Source: Nocardiopsis_B sediminis
Lineage (GTDB): Bacteria > Actinomycetota > Actinomycetes > Streptosporangiales > Streptosporangiaceae
DNA length: 64,000 bases
NCBI RefSeq assembly: GCF_042650565.1
Contig: NZ_JBHSBH010000004.1
Location: 310,001 to 374,000 of the forward strand
Direction: 5' to 3'
Below the pieces are notes generated by a model that saw only the letters and a program-made list of their open reading frames with translations, searched no databases and was not told the origin of the DNA. The position numbers were made by a program, and so were the translations under genes. Of this stretch, positions 55,476 through 64,000 are shown piece by piece. Numbering within the stretch: the first letter of the stretch is position 1; each line of letters begins with the position of its first letter.

Positions 55476-57869
55476 ATGGCGGCGATCACGACGGCGGCAG
55501 CGGCGGCGCCCATCAGCGGGCGGGGAGCGACCCCCGAGGACCTGAACGGGATCGACCTGTACTGGCGCGCGGCGAACTACCTCTCCGCCGGCCAGATCTA
55601 CCTGATGGACAACCCCCTGCTGCGCGAACCGCTGCGGCCGGAGCACATCAAGCCGCGGCTGCTGGGGCACTGGGGGACCACGCCCGGCCTGAACTTCGTC
55701 TACGCCCACCTCTCGCGGCAGGTCCGGCTGCGCGGCACCGACATGATGTGGATCGTCGGCCCGGGCCACGGCGGGCCCGCCGCGATCGCCACCGCCTGGC
55801 TCGACGGCACTTACAGCGAGATCTACCCCGAGGTCGGCCGCGACGCCGAGGGGATGCGCCGGCTCTTCCGCCGGTTCTCCTTCCCCGGCGGCGTCCCCAG
55901 CCACGCCGCGCCTGAGACACCGGGGTCCATCCACGAGGGCGGCGAGCTGGGCTACGCGCTGTCGCACGCTTACGGGGCCGCCTTCGACAACCCCGGCCTG
56001 GTGGTCGCCGCCGTCGTGGGCGACGGCGAGGCCGAGACCGGGCCGCTGGCGGGCAGCTGGCTGGCCGGCCGGTTCGCCGACCCCGTGCGCGACGGCGCGG
56101 TGCTGCCCATCCTGCACCTCAACGGCTACAAGATCGCCGGTCCCACCGTGCTCGCGCGCATCCCCGAGCGCGACCTCGCGGCGTTGCTGGAGGGCCACGG
56201 CTACCGCCCCTACGTCGTCTCGGGGGAGGACCCCGCGGCGATGCACCAGCGCATGGCCGCGGTCCTCGACCTCGTCCTCGACGAGATCGCCGACATCCGG
56301 CACCGGGCGCGCGAGAGCGGGCCGGCCGCGGAGGTGCGCTGGCCGATGATCGTGCTGCGCAGCCCCAAGGGGTGGACGGGCCCCGGCGAGGTCGACGGCC
56401 TGCCGATCGAGGGGACCTGGCGGTCGCACCAGGTGCCGCTGGCCAACGTGCGCTCCGACCCCGCCCACCTGCGCCTGCTGGAGGGGTGGCTGCGCGGGTA
56501 CCGCCCCGAGGAGCTGTTCGACGACGACGGCGCCCCCGTCCCCGAGAGCACCGCGCAGGTCCCCGAGGGGCCGCTGCGCATCAGTGCCAACCCCCACGCC
56601 AACGGGGGGCTGCTCCTGCGGGACCTCGCCATGCCCGACGTCCGCGACCACGCGGTGGAGGTCCCCGCCCCCGCCCGCGCCACCTCCGAGGCCACGCGGG
56701 TACTCGGCGGGTTCCTGCGCGACGTCATGGCCGCCAACCCCCGCGACTTCCGGCTGATGGGCCCCGACGAGACCGCCTCCAACCGGCTCGACGCCGTCTT
56801 CCAGGCCACCGACCGCGCCTGGGACCTGGACCGGATGCCGGGCGACGACCACCTCGCCCCCGAGGGCCGGGTCATGGAGGTCCTCAGCGAGCACCTGTGC
56901 CAGGGGTGGCTGGAGGGCTACCTGCTCACCGGCCGGCACGGCCTCTTCAACTGCTACGAGGCGTTCGTGCACATCGTCGACTCGATGGTGAACCAGCACG
57001 CCAAGTGGCTCAAGGTCAGCCGCGGCCTGCCCTGGCGGCGGCCGATCGCCTCGCTGAACTACCTGCTGAGTTCGCACGTGTGGCGCCAGGACCACAACGG
57101 GTTCAGCCACCAGGACCCCGGCTTCATCGACCACGTCGTCAACAAGAAGCCTGAGATCGTCCGCGTCTACCTGCCCCCGGACGCCAACACCCTCCTCGCC
57201 ACCGCCGACCACTGCCTGCGCTCCCGCGACTACATCAACGTGATCGTCGCCGGGAAGCAGCCCGGCCCCGACTACCTGGACATGGACCGGGCCGTCGCCC
57301 ACTGCGCGCGCGGCGCGGGGATCTGGGAGTGGGCGAGCACCGATGTGGCCTGCGAGCCCGATGTCGTGCTGGCCTGCGCCGGCGACGTCCCCACCCTGGA
57401 GACCCTGGCCGCCGCCCAGCTCCTGCGCGACTACCTGCCCGGGCTCGCCGTGCGGGTCGTCAACGTCGTGGACCTCATGCGGCTGCTGCCCGCCGAGGAG
57501 CACCCGCACGGGCTGGCCGGGAGCGCCTACGACGCGCTCTTCACCCCGGACAAGCCCGTCATCTTCGCGTTCCACGGCTACCCGTGGCTCATCCACCGGC
57601 TCACCTACCGCCGGACCGGCCACGAGCAGCTGCACGTGCGCGGCTACAAGGAGGAGGGGACCACGACCACCCCCTTCGACATGGTCATGCTCAACGACCT
57701 CGACCGATTCCACCTGGTCATGGACGTCATCGACCGCGTACCCGGGCTGAGCGTGAAGGCCGCCCGCCTGCGCCAGCACATGCAGGACGAGCGGCTGCGC
57801 TGCCGCGCCCACACCCGGGAGTACGGGGACGACGCACCCGACATCCGCGACTGGACCTGGCGCGGCTGA
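55476..57869 (+). CDS. xfp: Xylulose-5-P/fructose-6-P phosphoketolase
   Basis: This 797-residue thiamine-diphosphate enzyme splits xylulose 5-phosphate (or fructose 6-phosphate) with phosphate to acetyl phosphate and a sugar phosphate. It has GHWGTTPGLNFVYAHLSR, GPGHGGPA, SHAAPETPGSIHEGGELGYALSHAYGA, GDGEAETGPLAGSW with LHLNGYKI for the cofactor, SPKGWTGP, and FHGYPWLIHRLTYRR near the C-terminus. The length is normal. The ATG at 55476 has GGGAGAGG upstream. It stands alone; no acetate kinase or phosphotransacetylase adjoins. Confidence 0.95.
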   Translation: MAAITTAAAAAPISGRGATPEDLNGIDLYWRAANYLSAGQIYLMDNPLLREPLRPEHIKPRLLGHWGTTPGLNFVYAHLSRQVRLRGTDMMWIVGPGHGGPAAIATAWLDGTYSEIYPEVGRDAEGMRRLFRRFSFPGGVPSHAAPETPGSIHEGGELGYALSHAYGAAFDNPGLVVAAVVGDGEAETGPLAGSWLAGRFADPVRDGAVLPILHLNGYKIAGPTVLARIPERDLAALLEGHGYRPYVVSGEDPAAMHQRMAAVLDLVLDEIADIRHRARESGPAAEVRWPMIVLRSPKGWTGPGEVDGLPIEGTWRSHQVPLANVRSDPAHLRLLEGWLRGYRPEELFDDDGAPVPESTAQVPEGPLRISANPHANGGLLLRDLAMPDVRDHAVEVPAPARATSEATRVLGGFLRDVMAANPRDFRLMGPDETASNRLDAVFQATDRAWDLDRMPGDDHLAPEGRVMEVLSEHLCQGWLEGYLLTGRHGLFNCYEAFVHIVDSMVNQHAKWLKVSRGLPWRRPIASLNYLLSSHVWRQDHNGFSHQDPGFIDHVVNKKPEIVRVYLPPDANTLLATADHCLRSRDYINVIVAGKQPGPDYLDMDRAVAHCARGAGIWEWASTDVACEPDVVLACAGDVPTLETLAAAQLLRDYLPGLAVRVVNVVDLMRLLPAEEHPHGLAGSAYDALFTPDKPVIFAFHGYPWLIHRLTYRRTGHEQLHVRGYKEEGTTTTPFDMVMLNDLDRFHLVMDVIDRVPGLSVKAARLRQHMQDERLRCRAHTREYGDDAPDIRDWTWRG

Positions 57870-58012
57870 ACCCCCGGGAATTGGGGCGGAAGCGCCCCTT
57901 GTTTCAGGGCGGACGGGTGGGATGGGGCTTTGGCCACTCATGGGATGTCCGCATGTTCGGGCGGGCGAGAAGCCGGGCAGTAAAGGTCGTGCGCCACTCG
58001 AAGGAGCGACCG

Positions 58013-59230
58013 ATGCGGTATCTCACCGAGACCGACGTCCACGACTACATCCGCGGCATCTGCTTCAAGACCGGCCCGCCAGGGTCCGTCGGTGCCGAAA
58101 CCGAATGGCTCATCACCGATCCCGCACGCCCCGACGAACCCGTCGCCCTCGACCTGGTGTCGAGCCTGGTCGACCAGGCCGGACCGCCGCCCAACGGCAG
58201 CGCGGTCAGCTACGAGCCCGGAGGGCAGCTGGAGCTCAGCTCGCCGCCCTTCAACGGGCCCGCCACGGCGCACGCGGCCCTCACCGCCGACATCGCCCAC
58301 ATCCAGAAGCACCTCGACGCCGCCGGCCTGTGCCTGGAGGGCCGCGGCATCGACCGGTTCCGCCCGCCCGTCCGCCAGCTCACCCTGCCGCGCTACGCCG
58401 CGATGGAGCGCTTCTTCGACATGGGCGGCGGCCGCGGCGGCCGGACCATGATGTGCAGCACCGCCTCCCTCCAGGTGTGCCTGGACATCGGCGCCGACCC
58501 CGCCGACGCCGCCCGGCGCTGGCGGCTCGCCCACCGGCTCGGCCCGCTGTTCGTCGCCGCGTTCGCCAACTCCGCCGTGTACCGCGGGCGCCCCACCGGG
58601 TGGCGGTCCACGCGCTGGGCCATGTGGGACGCCATCGACCACACCCGGACCCTGCCCGCCCGGCCGGCCGGCTCCGACGACCCGGCGGGCGCCTGGGCGG
58701 GCTACGCCCTGGACGCCACGGTCATGACCATCCGCCGCGACGGCGCCCCCTGGGTGGTCGCCCCGGGGTTCTCGTTCCGGGAGTGGCTGCGCGGCGGCGA
58801 CCACGGCCGCCCGACCCACGACGACCTCCTCTTCCACCTCAGCACGCTCTTCCCGCCCGTGCGCCCGCGCGGCTGGCTGGAATTACGGATGATCGACGCG
58901 CTCCCGCTGGCCTGGTGGCCCGTTCCCATGGCCGTCGCGGCGGCGCTCTTCGACGACCCGGCGGCGACCGATAGTGCAACGGCCGCCGCCGATCGCCTGT
59001 GGCACGGCGCCGACCCCGGACGCGCGGAATGGGCCACCGCCGCCCGCGACGCCCTCGGCGACCCCGGCCTGGCGGCTGCCGCCCGGACCTGTTTCGAGGC
59101 GGCGGGCGCGGCCCTGCGGCGCATGGACGCCGCCGACCTGGCCCGGCTCGTCGACGCCTACCGCGAGAACTTCATCGAGCGCGGGCGGTGCCCCGCCGAC
59201 GCCGAACCCACCCAGGAGGTCCCGGCATGA
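58013..59230 (+). CDS. egtA: Ergothioneine synthesis glutamate-cysteine ligase
   Basis: This 405-residue ligase of the GCS2/EgtA type makes gamma-glutamylcysteine for ergothioneine. It has GAETEWLI near residue 28, SYEPGGQLELSSPP, GRGIDRFRPPVRQLTLPRYAAMERFFD, MMCSTASLQVCLDIG and RGWLELRMIDALP. GAAGGAG lies 7 nt before the ATG at 58013. It is the first gene of a tightly packed egtA-B-C-D operon; its stop overlaps the egtB ATG (ATGA). Confidence 0.93.
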   Translation: MRYLTETDVHDYIRGICFKTGPPGSVGAETEWLITDPARPDEPVALDLVSSLVDQAGPPPNGSAVSYEPGGQLELSSPPFNGPATAHAALTADIAHIQKHLDAAGLCLEGRGIDRFRPPVRQLTLPRYAAMERFFDMGGGRGGRTMMCSTASLQVCLDIGADPADAARRWRLAHRLGPLFVAAFANSAVYRGRPTGWRSTRWAMWDAIDHTRTLPARPAGSDDPAGAWAGYALDATVMTIRRDGAPWVVAPGFSFREWLRGGDHGRPTHDDLLFHLSTLFPPVRPRGWLELRMIDALPLAWWPVPMAVAAALFDDPAATDSATAAADRLWHGADPGRAEWATAARDALGDPGLAAAARTCFEAAGAALRRMDAADLARLVDAYRENFIERGRCPADAEPTQEVPA

Positions 59231-60585
59231 GCCGCGCACACCCCCAGCGGGGGACCCCCACCGATGCGGCCGGCGCCGAGCGGCTGCGGCGGCGGATCGC
59301 CGACGAGCTCGACCACGGGCGGCGGCGCAGCCACGGGCTGACCGTCGAGGCGCTGGACGAGGCCGAGCTGGTCGGCCAGCACTCGCCGCTGATGTCGCCC
59401 CTGGTGTGGGACCTCGCCCACGTCGGTAACTACGAAGAGCAGTGGCTCGTCCGGGCGGCCGCCGGGCAGGACGCGCTGCGCCCCGACATCGACATCCTCT
59501 ACGACGCCTTCGAGAACCCCCGCGCCGACCGGGTCGCCCTGCCCCTGCTGTCGCCGGAGGAGGCCCAGGACTACAACGCGCGCGTCCGCGCCCGGGTGCT
59601 CGACGCGCTGGACCGCGAGACCTTCGACCCCGGGAACCCGCTGAGCGGCGGCGGGTTCGTCTACCACATGGTGATCCAGCACGAGCACCAGCACGACGAG
59701 ACCATGCTCGCCACCCACCAGCTCCGCCGCGGCGACCCGGTGCTCGCCGACCGGCCCTACCCCGCTGTCCCGGCCGGCGCCGACGCCGGTGGCGGCGAGG
59801 TGCTGATCGAGGCCGGCCCCTTCACCATGGGCAGCACCGGCGACCCGTGGGCCTACGACAACGAACGGCCCGCCCACACCGTGCACGTCGACGCCTTCCA
59901 CATCGGCGTCCACCCCGTGACCAACGCCGCCCACCAGGCCTTCATGGCCGACGGCGGCTACGACGACCCCCGCTGGTGGAGCGACGCGGGATGGCAGTGG
60001 CGCACCCGGACGGGCAAGCGCGCGCCCGCCTTCTGGCGCCGGGAGGGGGGCGGCTGGTGGCGCCGCCGCTTCGGCCGCGTCGAGCCCGTCCCGCCCGATG
60101 AGCCCGTCCAGCACGTCTGCTTCCACGAGGCCGAGGCGCACGCCCGCTGGGCCGGCCGTCGGCTGCCCACTGAGGCCGAGTGGGAGAAGGCGGCCCGCCA
60201 CGACCCCGCCACCGGCACCTCGCGCCGCTTCCCGTGGGGCGACGGGGAGCCGGCCCCGCACCACGCGAACCTCGGCCAGCACCTGCTGCGCCCCGCCCCG
60301 GCCGGCGCCTACCCGGCCGGGGCCTCGCCCTCGGGCGTGCAGCAGCTGATCGGCGACGTGTGGGAGTGGACCTCCAGCGGGTTCACCGGCTATCCGGGTT
60401 TTCAGGCGTTCCCCTACCGGGAGTACTCCGAGGTCTTCTTCGGCGGCGACTACCGGGTCCTGCGCGGCGGCTCCTGGGCCACCCACCCGACCGCGGTGCG
60501 CGGGACCTTCCGCAACTGGGACCTGCCCATCCGCCGCCAGATCTTCACCGGCTTCCGGCTGGCCCGCGACGCGGAGGCGGCCTGA
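59227..60585 (+). CDS. egtB: Ergothioneine sulfoxide synthase
   Basis: This 452-residue non-heme iron enzyme joins gamma-glutamylcysteine to hercynine with oxygen. An N-terminal DinB-like part gives the iron ligands: LVWDLAHVGNYEEQW and the HEHQHDET motif. A C-terminal FGE-sulfatase-type domain shows IEAGPFTMGSTGDPWAYDNERPAH, RLPTEAEWEKAAR, GDVWEWTSSGF and LRGGSWATHP. It overlaps egtA by 4 bp and egtC by 1 bp (TGATG). Confidence 0.96.
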   Translation: MSRAHPQRGTPTDAAGAERLRRRIADELDHGRRRSHGLTVEALDEAELVGQHSPLMSPLVWDLAHVGNYEEQWLVRAAAGQDALRPDIDILYDAFENPRADRVALPLLSPEEAQDYNARVRARVLDALDRETFDPGNPLSGGGFVYHMVIQHEHQHDETMLATHQLRRGDPVLADRPYPAVPAGADAGGGEVLIEAGPFTMGSTGDPWAYDNERPAHTVHVDAFHIGVHPVTNAAHQAFMADGGYDDPRWWSDAGWQWRTRTGKRAPAFWRREGGGWWRRRFGRVEPVPPDEPVQHVCFHEAEAHARWAGRRLPTEAEWEKAARHDPATGTSRRFPWGDGEPAPHHANLGQHLLRPAPAGAYPAGASPSGVQQLIGDVWEWTSSGFTGYPGFQAFPYREYSEVFFGGDYRVLRGGSWATHPTAVRGTFRNWDLPIRRQIFTGFRLARDAEAA

Positions 60586-61340
60586 TGTGCCGCCACCTCG
60601 CCTATCTCGGCGCGCCCGTGGGCCTGCACGACCTGCTCTTCGGGCCGCCGCACGCACTGCACGTGCAGAGCTACGCGCCGCGCGAGCAGGCGCACGGGAC
60701 CGTCAACGCCGACGGTTTCGGGGTCGGCTGGTACGACCCCGGCCACGCCGCCCCGCTGCGCTACCGCCGCGCCATGCCCATCTGGGGCGACTCCTCCTTC
60801 GCCGACGCCGCCCGGGTGATCCGCTCGGGCTGCGTGGTGGCGGCGGTGCGCGACGCCACGCCCGGGTTCGGCGCCGACGAGTCGTGCGCCCAGCCCTTCC
60901 GCGGCGACACCTGGCTGTTCAGCCACAACGGGGCGGTCGCCGACGACGGGGCCCTGGCCGACCGGCTGACCGCCCCGCTGCCCTCGGGGGTGCTCGACGC
61001 GCGCACCCCCGTGGACTCCGCGCCGCTGTTCGCCCACGCGATGCGGCTGTGGCGCAAGGGCGAGCCCCTGGGCCCCGCCCTGGCCGCAGTCGTCCGCGAG
61101 GCGCGGGAATGCTCCGCCGGCCGCTACAACCTGCTCGCCGCCGACGGGGAGCGCCTGGCCGCCACCGCCTCCGGCGACACCCTCTACACCCTGCGCCGGC
61201 CCCACGGCGTGTGGATCGCCTCCGAACCCCTCGACGACGACCCCGCCTGGCAGCGGGTACCCGACGGCCACCTCGTCACCGCGGACCGCGGGGGCACGGC
61301 CATCACCGCGATCGACGACGAGGGGCGGGGGACCCGGTGA
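60585..61340 (+). CDS. egtC: Gamma-glutamyl-hercynylcysteine sulfoxide hydrolase
   Basis: This 251-residue class II glutamine-amidotransferase-type hydrolase removes glutamate from the EgtB product. The nucleophile Cys2 is exposed after Met removal (MCRHLAYLG). Other motifs are NADGFGVGWYD, VVAAVRDATPG, the LFSHNGAV oxyanion loop and SAGRYNLLAADGERLAAT. It shares one base with egtB and overlaps egtD by 4 bp (GTGA). Confidence 0.95.
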   Translation: MCRHLAYLGAPVGLHDLLFGPPHALHVQSYAPREQAHGTVNADGFGVGWYDPGHAAPLRYRRAMPIWGDSSFADAARVIRSGCVVAAVRDATPGFGADESCAQPFRGDTWLFSHNGAVADDGALADRLTAPLPSGVLDARTPVDSAPLFAHAMRLWRKGEPLGPALAAVVREARECSAGRYNLLAADGERLAATASGDTLYTLRRPHGVWIASEPLDDDPAWQRVPDGHLVTADRGGTAITAIDDEGRGTR

Positions 61341-62299
61341 TCCGCATCGACCACCATCTGACACCCGACGACCTGGCCAAGGCGCTGCGCCGCGACGTCG
61401 CCGAAGGCCTGGCGGCCCACCCCAAGGCGCTGCCGCCCAAGTGGTTCTACGACGAGCGCGGCAGCCGCCTCTTCGAGGAGATCACCCGGCTGCCCGAGTA
61501 CTATCCGACGCGCGCCGAGCGGGCGATCCTCGTCCGGCACGCACCCGAGGTGGCCCGCGCCACCGGCGCCGACACGCTCGTGGAGCTCGGGGCGGGGTCG
61601 GGGGAGAAGACCCGGCTGCTGCTGGACGCCCTGCGCGACGCCGGGACCCTGCGCCGGTTCGTTCCGGTGGACGTCAGCGGCGACTTCCTGTCCGAGTCCG
61701 CCGGCCGTATCGCCGCGGAGTACCCGGGGCTGGAGGTGCACGCGGTCGTCGCCGACTTCGAGCGCCACCTGCACCTGCTGCCCGCCGAAGGGCGCCGCAC
61801 CGTGGCGGTGCTCGGCTCCACCATCGGCAACCTCGTCCCCGCTGCGCGCGTGGCGTTCCTCGGCGACCTGCGCAGCACGCTGCGGGCCGGGGAGACGCTG
61901 CTGCTCGGCGTCGACCTGGTGAAGGACCCAGCGCGGCTCGTCGCCGCCTACGACGACGCCCGGGGGGTGACCGCCGAGTTCAACCGCAACGTCCTGCGGG
62001 TGATCGACCGCGAGCTCGACGCGGGGTTCGACCCCGGCGCCTTCGACCACGTGGCCCTATGGGACCCCGAGGCCGAGTGGATGGAGATGCGGCTGCGCGC
62101 CCGGGCGCCCATGCGGGTCCGGGTGGGCGCCCTGGACCTGACGGTCGGCCTGGCCGCGGGAGAGGACGTGCGCACCGAGATCTCGGCGAAGTTCCGCCGC
62201 ACGGGCGTGGCCGACGAGCTCGACCGCGCCGGGCTGGCCCTGGAACACTGGTGGACCGACCCGGACGGGGACTTCGCTCTGCTGGTCGCCCGCGCGTGA
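61337..62299 (+). CDS. egtD: Histidine N-alpha-methyltransferase
   Basis: This 320-residue SAM enzyme trimethylates histidine to hercynine, the first step of ergothioneine synthesis. It has LPPKWFYDERGSRLFEEITRLPEYYPTRAE, the SAM loop LVELGAGSGEKTRLLLDAL, FVPVDVSGDFL, GSTIGNL, and the histidine-binding FNRNVLRVIDREL and EISAKFRR. The GTG start overlaps egtC. A 13-bp hairpin follows its end. No egtE lyase gene adjoins, as in many actinomycetes. Confidence 0.96.
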   Translation: MIRIDHHLTPDDLAKALRRDVAEGLAAHPKALPPKWFYDERGSRLFEEITRLPEYYPTRAERAILVRHAPEVARATGADTLVELGAGSGEKTRLLLDALRDAGTLRRFVPVDVSGDFLSESAGRIAAEYPGLEVHAVVADFERHLHLLPAEGRRTVAVLGSTIGNLVPAARVAFLGDLRSTLRAGETLLLGVDLVKDPARLVAAYDDARGVTAEFNRNVLRVIDRELDAGFDPGAFDHVALWDPEAEWMEMRLRARAPMRVRVGALDLTVGLAAGEDVRTEISAKFRRTGVADELDRAGLALEHWWTDPDGDFALLVARA

Positions 62300-62321
62300 G
62301 GGCGTGACCAGAGAAGACGCC

Positions 62322-62351
62322 GGATGCACCCGCCGCCCGGCGGGTGCATCC
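62322..62351 (+). terminator. Terminator of the egt operon
   Basis: GGATGCACCCGCC (62322-62334) pairs perfectly over 13 bp with GGCGGGTGCATCC (62339-62351) around a GCCC loop, 22 bp after the egtD stop. There is no T run. It separates egt from dapB. Confidence 0.8.
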
Positions 62352-62385
62352 GCCGCGGCGCACGCACTCCGGTACGGTGAACCCC

Positions 62386-63129
62386 GTGATCAAGGTAGGA
62401 GTGTTCGGCGCCCACGGGCGCATGGGGTCCGAAGTCGTCGCGGCGGTCCAGGGGGCGGCCGACACCGAGTACGTGGCGGGGGTCGATAGCGGCGACGACC
62501 GCGAGGCGGTCCGCGGCGCAGATGTCGTGGTCGACTTCACCCACCCCGACGCCGTCATGGACAACCTGCGCTGGCTGATCGAGCAGGGCATCCACGCCGT
62601 CGTCGGCACCACCGGGTTCGACGACGCCAAGCTCGCCGAGCTGCGCGGGCTGCTGGACGCCCACCCCGGCGCCAAGGTGCTGCTCGCGCCGAACTTCGGC
62701 ATCGCCGCGGTGCTCATGATGCACTTCGCGAAGCTCGCCGCGCCCTACTTCGAGTCCACCGAGATCATCGAGCTGCACCACCCGAACAAGGCCGACGCCC
62801 CCAGCGGAACGGCGACCCGCACCGCCGAGCTGGTCGCCGCGGCCCGGCGCGACGCCGGCGCGGCGGCGATGCCCGACGCCACCACCGCCGAGGTCCCGGG
62901 GGCGCGCGGCGCCGACATCGACGGCGTGCGCGTCCACGCGCTGCGCATCACCGGCATGATCGCCCACCAGGAGATCGTCTTCGGCACGCACGGCGAGACC
63001 CTGACCATCCGCCACGACTCCATGAACCGGGCATCGTTCATGCCCGGGGTGCTGCTGGGCGTGCGCGAGGTCGCCGGCCTGCCCGACCCGCTCACCATCG
63101 GCCTGGAGCCCCTGCTCGGCCTGGAGTAG
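62386..63129 (+). CDS. dapB: 4-hydroxy-tetrahydrodipicolinate reductase
   Basis: This 247-residue reductase acts in lysine and diaminopimelate synthesis. It has the NAD(P)H loop VGVFGAHGRMGSEV, VVDFTHPDAV, VVGTTGF, APNFGIAAVLMMHFAK, ELHHPNKADAPSGTA with the catalytic His and Lys, and RHDSMNRASFMPG. I chose the GTG at 62386. TACGGT (62373-62378) ends 7 nt upstream, which suits a leaderless transcript starting at this codon; an in-frame GTG at 62377 is the alternative. dapA is not adjacent. Confidence 0.95.
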   Translation: MIKVGVFGAHGRMGSEVVAAVQGAADTEYVAGVDSGDDREAVRGADVVVDFTHPDAVMDNLRWLIEQGIHAVVGTTGFDDAKLAELRGLLDAHPGAKVLLAPNFGIAAVLMMHFAKLAAPYFESTEIIELHHPNKADAPSGTATRTAELVAAARRDAGAAAMPDATTAEVPGARGADIDGVRVHALRITGMIAHQEIVFGTHGETLTIRHDSMNRASFMPGVLLGVREVAGLPDPLTIGLEPLLGLE

Positions 63130-63151
63130 CCGACGGCTCCAGCGAGCTCTT

Positions 63152-63178
63152 TTAACCCGGACGTAACACTCCGGAAAC
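63152..63178 (+). promoter_or_regulatory. GlnR-type box upstream of urease
   Basis: GTAAC (63163-63167), six bases, then GAAAC (63174-63178) match the actinobacterial GlnR element GTnAC-N6-GAAAC exactly. A weaker half-site TTAAC sits one period upstream (63152-63156). It lies about 60 bp before ureAB. GlnR is known to control urease genes in actinomycetes. Confidence 0.75.
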
Positions 63179-63239
63179 GGTGCTTCCGCGAGATCGGCCA
63201 GCATGGCCTGACCGGCGTTGTCACGTGGTGGGAGGAAAG

Positions 63240-63929
63240 TTGTTCCTGACTCCGGCCGATACCGAGAAGCTGCTGCTCAGCGTGGCCGGGATGGTGGCGC
63301 GGGACCGTCTCGAACGCGGTGTGCTGCTCAACCATCCGGAGTCCGTCGCCCTGCTGTCCTGCTGGGCCATGGAGCGCGCCCGCGAGGGCGCCACCGTCGA
63401 GCAGCTGATGGCCGAGGGCGTGCACGTGCTCACCGCCGAGCAGGTCATGGCGGGCGTCCCCGAGATGATCCCCGATCTCCAGGTCGAGGCGACCTTCCCC
63501 GACGGCCGCAAGCTCATCCCGCTCAGCCACCCCATCCGGCCCGGAGCCGCCGACGACCCCGTCGACGCCCCGGGAGCGGCCGCCGCCGAACCGCCGGGCG
63601 CCCTGCGCGTGCGCGAGGGCGTCATCGAGCTGAACGCCGGCCGCGAGAAGCGCACCGTCATCGTCCGCAACGACGGCGACCGGCCCGTGCAGATCGGATC
63701 GCACATCCACCTCGCCGACACCAACCGCGCCCTCGTCTTCTTCGCCGAGGACGACCCCGGCGAGACCCCCGACCGCACCCTGGTCGACGGCTTCCGGCTG
63801 GACATCCCCGCCGGGACCTCCCTGCGCTTCCAGCCCAACGACGTCAAGCGCGTGACCGCCGTGGCCCTGGCCGGGCGCCGCGTGGTGCCCGGTCTCCAGA
63901 TCCGCCACGAGGCGGTGTCCGGTGAGTGA
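63240..63929 (+). CDS. ureAB: Urease gamma/beta fusion subunit
   Basis: This 229-residue protein joins the urease gamma subunit (residues ~1-100: LTPADTEKLLLSVAGMVARDRLERGVLLNHPESVALL, VPEMIPDLQVEATFPDG) to the beta subunit (~120-229: IELNAGREKRTVIVRNDGDRPVQIGSHIHL, RLDIPAGTSLRF). Such fusions are common in actinomycetes. The TTG at 63240 has GGGAGG only 4 nt upstream; in-frame GTG codons at 63225 or 63228 are less well placed. It overlaps ureC by 8 bp. A GlnR box lies upstream. Confidence 0.93.
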   Translation: MFLTPADTEKLLLSVAGMVARDRLERGVLLNHPESVALLSCWAMERAREGATVEQLMAEGVHVLTAEQVMAGVPEMIPDLQVEATFPDGRKLIPLSHPIRPGAADDPVDAPGAAAAEPPGALRVREGVIELNAGREKRTVIVRNDGDRPVQIGSHIHLADTNRALVFFAEDDPGETPDRTLVDGFRLDIPAGTSLRFQPNDVKRVTAVALAGRRVVPGLQIRHEAVSGE

Positions 63930-64000
63930 GCTCTCCCGCGGCGACTACGCCGCCCTCTACGGCCCCACCACCGGCGACCAGGTGCGCCTGGGCGACACCG
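63922..64000 (+). CDS. ureC: Urease alpha subunit, 3' truncated by the window
   Basis: Only the first 26 codons are present: GTG start, then SELSRGDYAALYGPTTGDQVRLGDT, the conserved N-terminus of the nickel-binding urease alpha subunit. It overlaps the end of ureAB by 8 bp and runs off the right edge. The remaining ure accessory genes would follow outside the window. Confidence 0.9.
   Translation, partial: MSELSRGDYAALYGPTTGDQVRLGDT

Noticed and set aside
53439..57941. A 1500-codon open frame on the minus strand
   Set aside because: It runs antisense through phosphoketolase and frame-shifted through the pectate lyase gene. Its protein is a low-complexity Val/Gly/Asp/Arg string, an artefact of GC-rich third positions.
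1..64000. CRISPR arrays, tRNA and rRNA genes
   Set aside because: No spaced repeats of array type were seen, and no cloverleaf with a T-loop motif in the right context was found by reading.

Overview
The window is about 64 kb of very GC-rich DNA with dense genes, many GTG or TTG starts, frequent 4-base ATGA/GTGA overlaps and typical actinomycete gene families. A filamentous actinobacterium is the best fit. A member of the Nocardiopsaceae is plausible but is inference, because no marker gene settles it. There is one 42-base run of N (12319-12360), so the sequence comes from a draft scaffold. I found no rRNA, tRNA, CRISPR array, transposase or phage gene.

Left part (1-22.3 kb) is housekeeping and regulation. 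It holds the end of a D-serine-dehydratase-like enzyme, a GH20 hexosaminidase with a DasR-type operator, a double Lrp-type regulator, a DMT membrane protein coupled to a GT4 glycosyltransferase, a LysR/aminotransferase pair, a DUF6457-like protein, thiD under a TPP riboswitch, rocD, an SGNH hydrolase, acetoacetyl-CoA synthetase, a polytopic membrane protein, an OmpR-type two-component system, and a TetR/DHA2-MFS efflux pair ending in a strong terminator.

22.5-30.4 kb is the most interesting region: a compact class II lanthipeptide cluster of the cinnamycin/duramycin type. A SARP-type activator precedes a one-directional operon of a DurN/Cinorf7-sized protein (candidate lysinoalanine synthase), an 80-residue precursor, LanM, a CinX-type Asp hydroxylase with a Nif11-like N-terminus, and a two-gene ABC exporter. 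The predicted 20-residue core is a variant of cinnamycin with Thr4, Ala10, Ser17 and one extra C-terminal Ser. SARP-type 11-bp direct repeats sit just upstream of a TATATT -10 box.

30.4-48.4 kb is sugar and nucleoside uptake and use: an ascorbate-type PTS (IIA-IIB-IIC), then a deoxynucleoside locus (deoC, an aldehyde dehydrogenase plus a half-length paralogue, a GrpB-family protein, a GNAT enzyme, deoD, pmmB). Converging on it is a nucleoside ABC importer operon (BMP lipoprotein, double ATPase, two permeases) coupled to cdd and deoA.

48.6-57.9 kb carries a 2-oxoacid/acetoin-type dehydrogenase operon (E1alpha, E1beta, a lipoyl-domain-only protein and an alpha/beta hydrolase), a second Lrp regulator, a secreted PL1 pectate lyase flanked by two LacI-type palindromes, and phosphoketolase. 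58.0-64.0 kb holds the ergothioneine operon egtABCD, dapB and the start of a urease operon (fused ureAB, ureC running off the end) under a GlnR-type box.
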